Shown here: positions 19,143 to 28,438 of the stretch, in pieces
Position numbering within the stretch: position 1 is the stretch's first letter
How the letters are laid out: each line of letters starts with the position of its first letter
From: Ottowia flava
Lineage (GTDB): Bacteria; Pseudomonadota; Gammaproteobacteria; Burkholderiales; Burkholderiaceae_C
NCBI RefSeq assembly: GCF_008017535.1
Contig: NZ_VRUA01000004.1
Coordinates: forward strand, 186,001 to 250,000
DNA: 64,000 nucleotides
Direction of reading: 5' to 3'
Position numbers and translations under genes: made by a program
The notes under the pieces: generated by a model
What the model saw: the letters and a program-made list of their open reading frames with translations, nothing else
Databases searched by the model: none
Told to the model about the DNA's origin: nothing

Positions 19143-19754
19143 ATGAGCACTGCCGCCGCCATCTCGACAGTCGACACCTTCCTGCACGTCCGGGTGCTGC
19201 TGGGCATGGTCATCAGCCTGGCGCTGGCGCGCCTGTTGAACGGCATCGTGCGCATCGTCCAGCACCCGCACGACGTCAAGCTCTACCCCGTGCATCTGGC
19301 CTGGGTGCTGGTGCAACTGCTGCAGCTGCCGCTGTGGTGGTGGTGGGAAATCCGGCTGATGGACGTGCAGCAGTGGACGTTCTGGATCTTCGCCTTCGTC
19401 GTGGCCTACGCCATGACGCAGTTCCTGATTACCGCCATGCTCTTCCCCGACTCGATGCGCGGCTACGAGACCTACGCCGACTACTACTTTGACCGGCGGC
19501 GCTGGCTCCTGGGCTTCATCACCCTCAGCTTTCTGCTGGACCTGGGCGACACCTGGCTCAAACTGCCGGCCGGCGTCGGCCTGTTCACCGACCGGCAGTC
19601 GATCGGCGTGGCGCTGATCGCGCTGCTGTGCATGGTGGGCGGCATGACGCGCTCGCGCCTGTACCACGCATTGTTGGTGGCGGTGGTGCTGCTGCACCAG
19701 ATCTCGCTGTTTGCCTACTACACACGCCTGGTCGACGTACCGGGCGTGCACTGA
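19143..19754 (+). CDS. Conserved integral membrane protein of unknown function
   Basis: A 203-residue protein with about six hydrophobic segments. Notable features are 'FLHVRVLLGMVISLALARLLNGI' at the start, a Trp-rich segment 'LPLWWWWEIR', and 'YYFDRRRWLLG' in a loop. I do not recognise a named family; the general layout is like small uncharacterised proteobacterial membrane proteins. It ends 9 bases before comM, so the two may be co-transcribed, but no functional link is evident. The ATG at 19143 is chosen over upstream codons because it starts directly before the hydrophobic region. Confidence 0.75.
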   Translation: MSTAAAISTVDTFLHVRVLLGMVISLALARLLNGIVRIVQHPHDVKLYPVHLAWVLVQLLQLPLWWWWEIRLMDVQQWTFWIFAFVVAYAMTQFLITAMLFPDSMRGYETYADYYFDRRRWLLGFITLSFLLDLGDTWLKLPAGVGLFTDRQSIGVALIALLCMVGGMTRSRLYHALLVAVVLLHQISLFAYYTRLVDVPGVH

Positions 19755-19763
19755 GCCGCCACC

Positions 19764-21299
19764 ATGGGTCTCGCCCAAGTCCAAAGCCGCGCCCTGCTCG
19801 GCCTCGCCGCGCCCGCCGTCACTGTGGAGGTGCACCTGGCCAACGGTCTGCCCAGCTTCACCTTGGTGGGCCTGGCCGATGTGGAGGTGAAGGAAGCGCG
19901 CGAACGCGTGCGCTCGGCCATCGTCAACAGCGGCCTCAACTTCCCGCACAACCAGCGCATCACCGTCAACCTGGCACCGGCCGACTTGCCTAAGGACTCG
20001 GGCCGCTTCGATTTGCCGATCGCCCTGGGCATCCTGGCCGCCAGCGGGCAGATCGACGGCGCGCGGCTGGCCGGCTGGGAATTCGCCGGCGAGCTGTCGC
20101 TGTCCGGCCAGCTGCGCCCGGTGCGCGGCGCGCTGGCCATGAGCGCCGCGCTGCACCAACGCGGCGCCGACGTGCAGCTGGTGCTGCCGCCCGGCAGCGC
20201 CGAAGAAGCCGCGCTGGTGCCCGGCATGCCCGTGTACCGCGCCGCGCATTTGCTGGACGTGGTGGCGCAGTTTCTGCCGACCATCGCCGAGGACGCTGCC
20301 CCGGCGGACGGTTGGGCGCGCGTGCCGCCCACGCAGCGCCGGCCCGACCCGCCCTACGCAGATCTGGCCGACGTCAAAGGCCAGGCCGCCGCGCGGCGCG
20401 CTCTTGAAATCGCAGCGGCTGGTGCCCATTCCGCCTTGCTCATCGGCCCGCCGGGCACCGGCAAGTCGATGCTGGCCCAGCGCTTTGCCGGTCTGCTGCC
20501 GCCGATGAGCGAGGCCGAAGCCCTGGCCAGCGCCGCCATCGCCAGCCTGGAAGGCAGCTTTTCGCTCGACCACTGGGGCCAGCGCCCCACGCGCGCGCCG
20601 CACCATTCGGCCAGCGCCGTCGCGCTGGTGGGCGGCGGCTCACCGCCGCGGCCGGGCGAAATCTCGCTGGCGCACCAGGGCGTGCTGTTCCTGGACGAGT
20701 TGCCCGAGTTCCCGCGGCCCGCGCTCGAAGCCCTGCGCGAGCCGCTGGAGTCTGGCCGCATCACCATCAGCCGCGCCGCCCAGCGCGCCGACTTCCCGGC
20801 GCAGTTCCAGCTCATCGCCGCCATGAACCCCTGCCCCTGCGGCTACCTCGGCTCGCGCGTGCGCGCCTGCCGCTGCACGCCCGATCAGGTCGCGCGCTAC
20901 CAGGGCAAGTTGAGCGGCCCACTGCTCGACCGGATCGATTTGCACGTCGAAGTGGCCGCCCTGCCCGCCGACGAGCTGCTGGCCGCCCCGCCCGGCGAGC
21001 CCAGCGCCGAAGTCCGCGCCCGCTGCGCCGCGGCGCGCGCCCGCGCCGTGCAACGCCAGGGCATACCCAACAACGCCCTGCACGGCCAGGCCATCGACAC
21101 CTATGCGAACCTGGACGACGCCGCGCGCCAGTTCCTCACCACCGCCGCCACCCGCCTCGGCTGGAGCGCCCGCGCCACGCACCGCGCGCTCAAGGTCGCC
21201 CGCACCATCGCCGATCTGGCCGGCAGCGACGCTGTTGGCACCGCCCACATCGCCGAGGCGGTGCAGTACCGGCGGGGGTTGGTGGGTGGGGCTGGCTGA
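19764..21299 (+). CDS. comM: ComM/YifB-type Mg-chelatase-like AAA+ protein
   Basis: A 511-residue protein with the three-part ComM layout. The N-terminal ChlI domain starts 'SRALLGLAAPAVTVEVHLANGLPSFTLVGL'. The central AAA+ core has Walker A 'GPPGTGKSM', Walker B-like 'GVLFLDELPEF' and 'IAAMNPCPCGYLG'. The C-terminal domain ends 'AARLGWSARATHRALKVARTIADLAG'. ComM is a hexameric helicase that promotes branch migration during natural transformation. dprA, another transformation protein, is elsewhere in the window. Length and motifs are normal. Confidence 0.95.
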   Translation: MGLAQVQSRALLGLAAPAVTVEVHLANGLPSFTLVGLADVEVKEARERVRSAIVNSGLNFPHNQRITVNLAPADLPKDSGRFDLPIALGILAASGQIDGARLAGWEFAGELSLSGQLRPVRGALAMSAALHQRGADVQLVLPPGSAEEAALVPGMPVYRAAHLLDVVAQFLPTIAEDAAPADGWARVPPTQRRPDPPYADLADVKGQAAARRALEIAAAGAHSALLIGPPGTGKSMLAQRFAGLLPPMSEAEALASAAIASLEGSFSLDHWGQRPTRAPHHSASAVALVGGGSPPRPGEISLAHQGVLFLDELPEFPRPALEALREPLESGRITISRAAQRADFPAQFQLIAAMNPCPCGYLGSRVRACRCTPDQVARYQGKLSGPLLDRIDLHVEVAALPADELLAAPPGEPSAEVRARCAAARARAVQRQGIPNNALHGQAIDTYANLDDAARQFLTTAATRLGWSARATHRALKVARTIADLAGSDAVGTAHIAEAVQYRRGLVGGAG

Positions 21300-21355
21300 A
21301 GCGCCAGCTGCTGCCCTGCGACGAGGAGCGTGGCGAGGTGCATCAACCGCTACGA

Positions 21356-21405
21356 CATAGATAGCTGGCTGCGTAGGTGGTTGTACGGCTGGAGGTCGAT
21401 TTAAC
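21356..21405 (+). repeat. Dispersed repeat copy
   Basis: It reads ATAGATAGCTGGCTGCGTAG, then GTGGTTGTACGGCTGG, then AGGTCGATTTAA, one of the better matches. It lies 57 bases after comM. The rest of the gap to 21551 shows no clear terminator. Confidence 0.88.
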
Positions 21406-21551
21406 GGCTTTTTCCGTCCTAACAAATACTCCTCAAAATACCTGAACTCAGGGATAGGCATGCCTGCATTCCACGGGCAGACTCGCGCGCAACACCACAC
21501 CTGCAACAAATCGTTGCGCCGTGTACAGCTTTTTGATCAGAACCGTCCCTC

Positions 21552-22805
21552 ATGTCTATTCCCCCGCTTGCATCACTTTGGCGCCTCTCACGCGTTCCCG
21601 GCCCTGGCCTGGTCCGCCGACGCCTGCTCTTTGGGCGCGCCACGCTGGCACTCAGCTTGGCCGCGCTGGCCTGGCCCGCAGCGCAGGCTCAGATTGCGGC
21701 CAACGTGTCAGATCGCTGGGGGGCTGATTCCTTCTCCGTTTACGGCGGCAACCTTCCTCCCATTGGACAGAGCTTTACGGCCCAGCGATCCGGCAACTGG
21801 ACCGGCCTGCGCGTTGCGCCGCTTGTCAACAGCGATGCTACGGGGATAAAAGTCAGAGTCGACATCTACAGCGGGGACGGCCTTTCGTCGGGCACGCCCC
21901 TGGCGACCGTCGCCGACATCCCTGCGCACGCACTCAGCGGGCGAGGGGCCCCAGTGGGCTGGGAAACGGCCATGTTCGACAGCCCGGTCCCCGTCGTTCA
22001 AGGCAACCAGTACAACTTCAAGCTGACATTTACCGGCGACAACATCTCTGGCATAGGCCTGAGGCAACGAGACAACCCGACAGTGGGGGGCAATTTGTTG
22101 ATGGGCTTTTCTACCTCCGGCTTCCCCAATGCCACCGCCCTGTTCGTCGCCCTGGACGATCAGCCTTGGCTCACCGGTAGCCCCGGCGCGGCCACGGTCG
22201 GCACGCCGTTCAGCTTCACGCCCACCGTGACAGACAACGCCGTGCCGGCGATCAGCTTTGCGCGTGCCGCAGGCACCACATTGCCCAGCTGGCTCCAGCT
22301 GAACACCGTCACTGGTGAGCTGTCAGGCACCCCGCCCGCGCCGGGCAGCACCCTGGTCACGCTGGTCGGCACCGACGCGGTGGGCCGCCAGTCGACCTTG
22401 CCGGTCACCATCGTCGCGGCACCAGCGCCGGTGCAAGCGGTGCTCAGCGGCACGGCAGGACCGGCCACAGCCGGCGTGCTGTTCAGCTTCACCCCCACCG
22501 TGAACGCCGACGCCACGCAGCCGCTCGGCTTTGTCGAAGCGCCCGGCACGACGCTGCCCAGCTGGCTGCAGCTGAATGCGGCCACGGGCGAACTGACGGG
22601 CACGCCGCCCGCGGCGGGCACGACCACGGTGCAGATCATCGCGTCCAACGCGCTGGCAGGCGATTCGGCGCCATTGACGGTGACGATCGTGGCCAACGCC
22701 GCCGCCCCGGTCGCCGTGCCGACACTGAGCGAGTGGGGCTTCGCGCTGCTGGGCCTGCTGGCCGCGGCCTTGGGCGGGCGGCGGCTGCGCCAGCGCAGGG
22801 CATAA
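21552..22805 (+). CDS. Secreted Ig-like repeat protein with IPTL-CTERM sorting signal
   Basis: A 417-residue surface protein. It has an N-terminal signal peptide (hydrophobic ~27-45, cleavage near 'AQA-QI') and a ~150-residue beta-rich domain. Two tandem putative-Ig (He_PIG) repeats follow, each with 'FSFTPTV', 'TTLPSWLQLN..TGEL' and a GTPP turn. The C-terminal tail has PTLSEWG (390-396), a hydrophobic helix and 'RRLRQRRA', a textbook IPTL-CTERM signal. Such proteins are processed and anchored by exosortase H, which is not in this window. The N-terminal domain may bind a ligand or sugar, but I cannot name it. The gene stands alone between comM and a long intergenic region. Confidence 0.85.
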   Translation: MSIPPLASLWRLSRVPGPGLVRRRLLFGRATLALSLAALAWPAAQAQIAANVSDRWGADSFSVYGGNLPPIGQSFTAQRSGNWTGLRVAPLVNSDATGIKVRVDIYSGDGLSSGTPLATVADIPAHALSGRGAPVGWETAMFDSPVPVVQGNQYNFKLTFTGDNISGIGLRQRDNPTVGGNLLMGFSTSGFPNATALFVALDDQPWLTGSPGAATVGTPFSFTPTVTDNAVPAISFARAAGTTLPSWLQLNTVTGELSGTPPAPGSTLVTLVGTDAVGRQSTLPVTIVAAPAPVQAVLSGTAGPATAGVLFSFTPTVNADATQPLGFVEAPGTTLPSWLQLNAATGELTGTPPAAGTTTVQIIASNALAGDSAPLTVTIVANAAAPVAVPTLSEWGFALLGLLAAALGGRRLRQRRA

Positions 22806-22875
22806 GGGGCGGGTCGCGCCGGCTGGCTGCACCTGCGGCCAGCGGGCCGATGGACCGACTGCCGCGCCCGCGTTT

Positions 22876-22930
22876 TGCTACAACTTCAGAAGCTGCCTGC
22901 GCAATTGGCTGTAGGGCGGCAGCCGCTTTT
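22876..22930 (+). repeat. Dispersed repeat copy
   Basis: It includes AGAAGCTGCCTGCGCAATTGG, GCTGTAGGGCGG and AGCCGCTTTTC, with a partial inverted flank (GCTACAACTT) on its left. It is the first of two copies in the 361-base gap 22806-23166. Nothing else is recognised in that gap. Confidence 0.8.
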
Positions 22931-23102
22931 CTTCATCCATCAGCGCTTTCTTCGCACACCCGTGCGATTTGTACCCAGGGACTGTGGGCGGACCTGTGGA
23001 CAAGCACGGGGACAAGCCGCGCAGGCCGCGCCGGGCCTGGGCTGGCGGGGGGTGCTGAAAGAATGGGCAGCTTGCCGCGGGCGGTGACGGCAAAAATTAT
23101 GA

Positions 23103-23156
23103 AATTGCTAGCTGCCCGCGCAATCTGCTGTGGGGCCAGCGGGCGATTTGGCTCAA
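23103..23156 (+). repeat. Dispersed repeat copy next to the yihY-like stop codon
   Basis: It reads AATTGCTAGCTGCCCGCGCA, then CTGCTGTGGGGCCAGC, then GGGCGATTTGG. It ends about 10 bases before the stop codon of the YihY-family gene, which runs toward it on the minus strand. Confidence 0.82.
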
Positions 23157-23166
23157 AAATCGCCGA

Positions 23167-24909
23167 TCAGCGGCGGCGCCGGGCGGCGCGGCGCAGTTCG
23201 CGCAAGTCCGCATCCAGCGCGCGGCGGGCTTGCGCCAAGGCGTGGCGTTCGCGCCAGGCGTTGGCCTGGGCCAGCAGTTGCGAGGCGCCGCCGAGCGCGC
23301 CCTTGCGCCGCAGGCCCAGCCGGGCCACGGCTTCGCTGCGGGCGGTGCGCGTGCCCTGCCACAGCCAGCGCGCACCCTGGCGGGCCGCGCCGCTGCCCAG
23401 CAGCGCCAGGCCGAGGCCGCGCACGCTGCGGCCTGGGGCATCGGGCAGCGTGTCGGCAGCCTGGCGACGGGCGGTCTGCAGGTCGTCGGCCGCGCGCTGC
23501 TGGCGCTGCGTGGCCAAGCCGCGCAGGCCGGTGCGCACGTCGGCCATGGCCTCGGCCCGCGCCTCGCCGCCGCGCGGGCGCAGCACGAAGTAGCTGGCGA
23601 CGCCGACCAAGGCGGCCATGGCGAGGTCCTTGCCGCGCACGTTGAGGATGGCGTCGCCCAGCGCCTCGCCGACCAGCGCCGTGGGCCGCAGGGCGCGCGC
23701 CGCGCGGGCCGCCTGGGCAGCGCGCGCAACGGCGCCGGACGCAGCGGCGGCAGAGCCCGGCGCTGGCGGTGCGCCTGAACCGCTGGGCGCGCCGGTCATG
23801 TCCGACAGCACGGCAGCGGCTGCCGCGGTGCCGACGGTGCCCTCGTCCGCCCCGATGGCGCGCCGCACTTCGCCCTGCACCGCGGTGACGGCGGCGGCCG
23901 GGGGCGGCGTGGCGGCGGCGGCAAAGTCGCCCTGGCGTTCGGCGAGCACGCGCGCGCAGCTGGCGCCGTACAGCAGCACGGCCGAGGCAAAGTAGATCCA
24001 CATCAGCAGCACCACCAGCGAACCGGCCGCGCCGTAGGCCGAGACCACTGCGGCGGTGGACAGGTACCAGGCCAGCGCGTATTTGCCGACGCCGAACAGC
24101 AGCGCGCCGACGGCGCCGCCGGCGATGAGGTAGCGCAGGCGCGGCTGTGGCCCGGCGCTCATGCGCATCAGGGCGACGAACAGCGCGGTGGTGATGGCCA
24201 GCGACAGCAGCTGGTTGAGCACGATCAGCGCGGTCTCCATCTCGTAGCGGCTGCCGGCCCAGGTCTGCAGCAGGTTGACGGCGCTGGCGATGACCAGCGA
24301 CACCAGCATCAGAAAGCCGAAGGCCAGCACGTAGGCGATGCCGCGCAGGCGCAGCGTGGCGCTGTGCCACCAGGCGTCGACCGCGGCGGTGCCGGTGCCC
24401 TGCGTCCACAGGCGCTCCAGCGCGGATTGCAGCTCGGCAAACACGCCGGTGGCACCGACGACCAGCAGCACGAAGGCCAGCACCGAGGCGAACAGCCCCT
24501 CGCCCGGCTGCTGCGCACTGGCGATGGCGGCCTGGACCACCTCGGCGCCCTTGGCACCGACCAGGCTTTCGACCTGGTGGATCAGGCTGGTCTGCAGCAC
24601 CTCGCGGTCGACCACGTAGCCCAGCACGGCGACCAGCACCAGCAGCAGCGGGGCGATGCTGAACATGCCGTAGAAGGCCATGGCGGCGCTCATGCGCAGG
24701 CCGTCGGCGTCGGACCACAGCTCGAACGAGCGGTACAGCGGGTACAGCGGACGCAGGCGGCCCTTGAACAGCTTGGGCACCACGGTTTCGTTGACGGCGC
24801 GGTTGGCGGCCTGCTCGCCCGGCGTGGGTACGTGCTCGGCCGCATCGGCCAACGCAGCGGCCGCGGCGCGGCTGGAAGGGGAGGAATAGGCGGTGTCGGC
24901 GTCGGGCAT
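23167..24909 (-). CDS. YihY-family inner membrane protein with long C-terminal tail
   Basis: A 580-residue protein, twice the length of E. coli YihY (290). Residues ~60-345 are the YihY/virulence-factor BrkB domain with six membrane segments: 'DGLRMSAAMAFYGMFSIAPLLLVLVAVLGY', 'VVGATGVFAELQSALERLW', 'YLSTAAVVSAYGAAGSLVVLLMWIYFASAVLLYGA' (cited in part). The last ~240 residues are Ala/Arg-rich and of low complexity, with one possible hydrophobic segment 'MAALVGVASYFVLRP'. The family was once called ribonuclease BN, but that activity belongs to another protein. Its true role is unknown. The start at 24909 is preferred over a 50-codon upstream extension. Confidence 0.85.
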   Translation of the reverse strand: MPDADTAYSSPSSRAAAAALADAAEHVPTPGEQAANRAVNETVVPKLFKGRLRPLYPLYRSFELWSDADGLRMSAAMAFYGMFSIAPLLLVLVAVLGYVVDREVLQTSLIHQVESLVGAKGAEVVQAAIASAQQPGEGLFASVLAFVLLVVGATGVFAELQSALERLWTQGTGTAAVDAWWHSATLRLRGIAYVLAFGFLMLVSLVIASAVNLLQTWAGSRYEMETALIVLNQLLSLAITTALFVALMRMSAGPQPRLRYLIAGGAVGALLFGVGKYALAWYLSTAAVVSAYGAAGSLVVLLMWIYFASAVLLYGASCARVLAERQGDFAAAATPPPAAAVTAVQGEVRRAIGADEGTVGTAAAAAVLSDMTGAPSGSGAPPAPGSAAAASGAVARAAQAARAARALRPTALVGEALGDAILNVRGKDLAMAALVGVASYFVLRPRGGEARAEAMADVRTGLRGLATQRQQRAADDLQTARRQAADTLPDAPGRSVRGLGLALLGSGAARQGARWLWQGTRTARSEAVARLGLRRKGALGGASQLLAQANAWRERHALAQARRALDADLRELRRAARRRR

Positions 24910-25006
24910 TGCCCGCAGTCTAGGCGCTGGCGCCGCCAGCCCGGGACAGCGCGCGGCCCCAGCGCGTGTCAGCGCGCGCCGACGCGCGCACCCCGCTGCC
25001 TGGCGC

Positions 25007-25354
25007 CTACCAGCCCAGCCCCAGGCGCAGCGGCAAATACACCGCCATGCCCACGGCAATGGTCAGCGGCAGGGCAAAGCCCTTGTGGCGCCGCCAGAAG
25101 TAGAACGCCGCCGCGACGACCGCCGCCCACACCCGCGCGTCGCGCCAGGGCGCGGTGAAGGCGCCGCCGGTCATCACGATGTCGGGCGCGATCACGGCGG
25201 TCAGCGCGGCAATCGGCGCGTACTGCAGGCCGCGCTGGGCCCAGTCGGGCAGGTTCCACTCGCGCTCGCTGATGAAGAAGAAGCAGCGCGTGACGACGGT
25301 GATCACCGTCATGCCCACGATGACGAGCAGCGTCCAGCCGTCGGTCTCAGCCAT
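25007..25354 (-). CDS. azlD: AzlD-family branched-chain amino acid export subunit
   Basis: A 115-residue protein with four hydrophobic segments, the normal size of AzlD. 'VITVVTRCFFF' near the start and 'APIAALTAVIAPDI' are family features. It pairs with AzlC to export branched-chain or related amino acids. Its start codon lies inside the end of azlC (8-base overlap), so the two are translationally coupled. It is the last gene of the def...azlD run on this strand. Confidence 0.9.
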   Translation of the reverse strand: MAETDGWTLLVIVGMTVITVVTRCFFFISEREWNLPDWAQRGLQYAPIAALTAVIAPDIVMTGGAFTAPWRDARVWAAVVAAAFYFWRRHKGFALPLTIAVGMAVYLPLRLGLGW

Positions 25355-26168
25355 GGCCGATCTCCTTGGGCGGCGGGCGCGGCGTTACCTTGTGCTCCAG
25401 CAACAGGCACAGCGCCACCGCCACGGCGATGGCCGAGACGATGTTCAGCCGGTACGGCAGCCCAAAGGCCGCCACGGCCGCCGCCGCCGCGATGAGCGCC
25501 GACAGCGCGCGCAGCCGCGTGGTGGCCAGCGAACAGGCCACCGCCAGCAGCGCCAGCGTGCCGGCGAATTCCAGCCCCCAGCTGGCCGGCAGCGCGTTGC
25601 CCAAAAAGATGCCCAGCATGCTCAGCGTCTGCCAGAACAGCCAGTTGCAGACGTTGCCGCCCCACAGGTAGGCCATCTGCGCGCGGCGCTGGGTCTCGGT
25701 CTCGGCGGGCTTGGGAAAGCGCCGCGTGTAGAGCACGTAGGTCACGTCGCCGGTGAAGTAGCCGAGGTACAGCCGCTTGAGGCGCGGCAGGAACATGAAG
25801 TAGTCGCGCAGGTGCAGGCTGAACACGACAAAGCGCAGGTTCACGCAGAACGCCGTGGCCAGGATGACCCACAGTGGCGCGCCCGCGGCGATCAGCGGAA
25901 TGGCGGCCAGCTGCGCGCTGCCAGCGAACACCAGCAGCGACATCAACACCGCCTCGGTGATGCTCATGCCGCTCTTGATCATGGCCACGCCGGTCATGAA
26001 CGACCAGGCCGTGAGGCCGACCGAAATGCCCGCCATCTCGCGCGCGCCGACCCAGAACATCGGGTGGCGTGCCGTGCGCGCATAGCTGTCCACGCGGTGC
26101 GCCAGCCAGGCGCCGATGCGTCCGCGCGGCGACAGATCGCGCGGCGGATCGGGCAAAGGCATGTTCAT
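25347..26168 (-). CDS. azlC: AzlC-family branched-chain amino acid exporter
   Basis: A 273-residue membrane protein with an N-terminal cytoplasmic stretch, then the AzlC domain: '[23 protein letters not shown]' and '[24 protein letters not shown]' (each cited in short), and '[12 protein letters not shown]'. It is the large subunit of the AzlCD exporter. It starts within the fmt stop codon (ATGA, 26165-26168) and overlaps azlD. The placement directly after fmt and def is operon-like but not an obvious functional link. Confidence 0.92.
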   Translation of the reverse strand: MNMPLPDPPRDLSPRGRIGAWLAHRVDSYARTARHPMFWVGAREMAGISVGLTAWSFMTGVAMIKSGMSITEAVLMSLLVFAGSAQLAAIPLIAAGAPLWVILATAFCVNLRFVVFSLHLRDYFMFLPRLKRLYLGYFTGDVTYVLYTRRFPKPAETETQRRAQMAYLWGGNVCNWLFWQTLSMLGIFLGNALPASWGLEFAGTLALLAVACSLATTRLRALSALIAAAAAVAAFGLPYRLNIVSAIAVAVALCLLLEHKVTPRPPPKEIGHG

Positions 26169-27166
26169 GGCTGGGCGCCTTGTGCGGTGGCAGGCGCCGC
26201 GTCGTCCGCGCCGAAGCGCTGGCCCGGCGCCAGCGGAAAACCGCGCAGGAAGTCGCGCGCCGGCAAGCGCTTGCCGCCGGGGCGCTGCAGCTCGGTCAGC
26301 CGCAGGCAGCCTTCGCCGCAGGCGACGCCGATGCCATCGTCGTTGATGAACACAATCTGCCCGTCGCGCACGTCGGGCTTGCGCGGGCAGCTATCGATTT
26401 CAGAGCGCCACACCTTCACCGTGTCGCCGCCCAGCGTGGTGCTGGCGCCGGGAAAGGGGTCGAAGGCGCGCACCCGGCGCTCGATCTGCGTGGCGGGCAG
26501 GTGCCAATCGATGGCGGCTTCGTGCTTTTCGATCTTGTGCGCGTAGGTGACGCCCTCGCCCGGCTGCGGCTCGGGGCGCAGACCGCCACAGGCAGCCAGT
26601 TCCAGCGCTTCGACGATCATGCGGCCGCCCAGCGCGGCCAGCGCGTCGTGCAGGCTGGCGGTGGTGGCGCGCGCGCCAATGGGCAGGCGCTCGGTCAGCA
26701 GCATGTCGCCCGTGTCCAGGCCGGCGTCCATCTGCATGATGGTCACGCCGGTGTCGGTGTCGCCCGCCTCGATGGCGCGGTGGATGGGGGCGGCGCCGCG
26801 CCAGCGGGGCAATAAGGAAGCATGAATGTTCAAGCACCCCAAGCGCGGCACATCCAGCACCCACTGCGGCAGGATCAACCCGTAAGCGGCGACGACCATG
26901 ACGTCGGCCTGCGCGGCCAGCAGCGCGTCGCGCGCGGCGGCGGCGTCCTCGGGGTACTTGCCGTCCAGGCGCAGGCTGCGCGGCTGGGCGACGGCGATGC
27001 CGTGGTCGAGCGCGAACTGCTTGACGGGCGAGGCCTGCAGCTTCATGCCGCGGCCTGCGGGGCGGTCGGGCTGGGTCAGGACCAGGGGCACCTCGAAACC
27101 GGCGCGGTGCAGGGCCTCGAGCGCGACACGCGCGAATTCCGGCGTGCCGGCAAAGACAACTTTCAT
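26165..27166 (-). CDS. fmt: Methionyl-tRNA formyltransferase
   Basis: A 333-residue enzyme that formylates Met-tRNAfMet using 10-formyl-tetrahydrofolate. The N-terminal catalytic domain begins '[19 protein letters not shown]'; the signature is '[20 protein letters not shown]' with '[17 protein letters not shown]'. The C-terminal OB-fold contains '[13 protein letters not shown]'. Inside the C-terminal domain, the codons for 'SEIDSCPRK' (26378-26404) resemble the left half of the dispersed repeat. It lies downstream of def and a lipoprotein gene; def and fmt are classic partners acting on the same formyl group. Confidence 0.97.
   Translation of the reverse strand: MKVVFAGTPEFARVALEALHRAGFEVPLVLTQPDRPAGRGMKLQASPVKQFALDHGIAVAQPRSLRLDGKYPEDAAAARDALLAAQADVMVVAAYGLILPQWVLDVPRLGCLNIHASLLPRWRGAAPIHRAIEAGDTDTGVTIMQMDAGLDTGDMLLTERLPIGARATTASLHDALAALGGRMIVEALELAACGGLRPEPQPGEGVTYAHKIEKHEAAIDWHLPATQIERRVRAFDPFPGASTTLGGDTVKVWRSEIDSCPRKPDVRDGQIVFINDDGIGVACGEGCLRLTELQRPGGKRLPARDFLRGFPLAPGQRFGADDAAPATAQGAQP
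26378..26404 (-). repeat. Possible half copy of the dispersed repeat inside fmt
   Basis: The minus strand reads GAAATCGATAGCTGCCCGC followed by GCAAG, matching the left block of the family. It encodes IDSCPRK in a variable stretch of the Fmt C-terminal domain. The match is short and may be chance. Confidence 0.35.
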
Positions 27167-27172
27167 GCTACT

Positions 27173-27222
27173 TATTGCATAGCTGCCTGCGCTGATGGTT
27201 GTAGCGCTGGCGGCCTTTTTCT
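27173..27222 (+). repeat. Dispersed repeat copy upstream of fmt
   Basis: It reads TTGCATAGCTGCCTGCGCTG, then ATGGTTGTAGCGCTGG, then CGGCCTTTTTC, almost the full family consensus. It fills the 78-base gap between the fmt start and the lipoprotein stop codon. Confidence 0.9.
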
Positions 27223-27244
27223 TATCAATTTCTGGACGATCCGC

Positions 27245-27757
27245 TCAGCGCGGATCGGGTGGGTCGGGCAGGGATTCGTCGCCCACGGAATAGTGCCGCA
27301 CCACGCCACCCGGGTCGATGTCGATGTACAGCAGGCGCCACACCGGGCCGTCGGCGTAGCGCCAGACCCAGATCACGCCCTTGAAGTTGTGCACGCCCAT
27401 GGTTTGCGCGGGCGGGCCGTATTCGCGCAGCACGTCTTCGCGCGACCAGCGGTCGGGCTGGATGCGCTGGGCGAACAGGCCCTCGTTCAGCGCCTGCTCA
27501 ACCCGCGCGACGCGGCCCTGGGCGTCGAGATCGACGTTGAACACCTGCTGACCGGCGGGCTGACGCGAATACTGCAAGCGTTCCCCGCCGCCGGGCAGCG
27601 GGTAGCGACCGGTGGGCGCGCCAAGCGTGTGCACCACGTCGGCCATGGGCGTGCCAGGGGTAATCTGGTCGGGATTGGCACAGCCGGTCAGCAGCGCCAC
27701 GCCCGCCGCGAGCGAGGCGCGCAGCAGCCAGCCAGCGACGGCGCCGCGCGCGGCCAT
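27245..27757 (-). CDS. Outer-membrane lipoprotein, SmpA/OmlA-like
   Basis: A 170-residue lipoprotein. The signal peptide ends in the lipobox LLTGC, so C26 would be lipidated. The mature part has two similar units, 'GTPMADVVHTLGAPTGRYPLPGG' and 'WSREDVLREYGPPAQT' (cited in short), like the SmpA/OmlA (BamE-like) fold, in which a short helix precedes a GxPt turn and a strand pair. It lies one base downstream of def and upstream of fmt on the same strand. A specific role is not known; outer-membrane assembly is only suggested by the fold. Confidence 0.82.
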   Translation of the reverse strand: MAARGAVAGWLLRASLAAGVALLTGCANPDQITPGTPMADVVHTLGAPTGRYPLPGGGERLQYSRQPAGQQVFNVDLDAQGRVARVEQALNEGLFAQRIQPDRWSREDVLREYGPPAQTMGVHNFKGVIWVWRYADGPVWRLLYIDIDPGGVVRHYSVGDESLPDPPDPR

Positions 27758-27758
27758 G

Positions 27759-28295
27759 TCAGACGCGCTCCTGCTCGCGCGCCTTGTCTTTCTGGTCCTG
27801 GCGCTCTTCCTTGAGCAGCTTGGTCTTGATGCGGTTGCGCTTGAGCGGTGACAGGTATTCGACGAACACCTTGCCCATCAGGTGGTCCATCTCGTGCTGG
27901 ATGCACACGGCCAGCAGGCCATCGGCCTCGATGTCGCGCGCCTTCCCCTCACCATCGAGGGCGCGCACCTTGACCTGCGCGGCGCGCTCGACGCCGTCGT
28001 AGATGCCGGGCACGGACAGGCAGCCTTCGTCGCCGCGGATGCGCTCGTCGCTGGCCCACAACACTTCAGGGTTGATCAGCACCATGGGGTCGTCGCGGTC
28101 TTCCGACACGTCGATGACGATCAGGCGCTCGTGCACGTCGACCTGGGTGGCGGCCAGGCCGATGCCCTTGGCGTCGTACATGGTTTCGAACATCTGGGCA
28201 ATCAGGGCTTTCAGACGGTCGTCCACCGCAGCAACGGGCTTGGCCACCTTGTGCAGGCGGGCGTCGGGATAACGAAGAATCGGGAGCAAGGCCAT
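27759..28295 (-). CDS. def: Peptide deformylase
   Basis: A 178-residue metalloenzyme that removes the formyl group from nascent proteins. All three motifs are present: GIGLAAT (44-50), EGCLS with metal ligand C92, and QHEMDHL with ligands H134 and H138 and catalytic E135. The length is normal. The ATG at 28295 fits the family start ('[11 protein letters not shown]'); a TTG five codons upstream is the only alternative. No clear Shine-Dalgarno is seen. It is divergent from the LysM gene and heads the def-lipoprotein-fmt-azlC-azlD run. Confidence 0.97.
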   Translation of the reverse strand: MALLPILRYPDARLHKVAKPVAAVDDRLKALIAQMFETMYDAKGIGLAATQVDVHERLIVIDVSEDRDDPMVLINPEVLWASDERIRGDEGCLSVPGIYDGVERAAQVKVRALDGEGKARDIEADGLLAVCIQHEMDHLMGKVFVEYLSPLKRNRIKTKLLKEERQDQKDKAREQERV

Positions 28296-28438
28296 GGGAG
28301 GAAGTTCCAAGATGTGGCTATTTTCGCGACTTTTCCCGTTTCACGCTGACCGCTTGGGGCAATTTCGTTGCCGTAACAAGGGCTTGAATGCAGAATGTCC
28401 AGTGCTTTGTCAAGTCAATAGACGCGCCTCGCAAAACA

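Noticed and set aside
22990-23015. DnaA-box-like TGTGGACAA near a GGACAAGC duplicate, suggesting an origin element
   Set aside because: Each is one mismatch or more from the consensus, there is no cluster, AT-rich unwinding region or dnaA/gidA neighbour.
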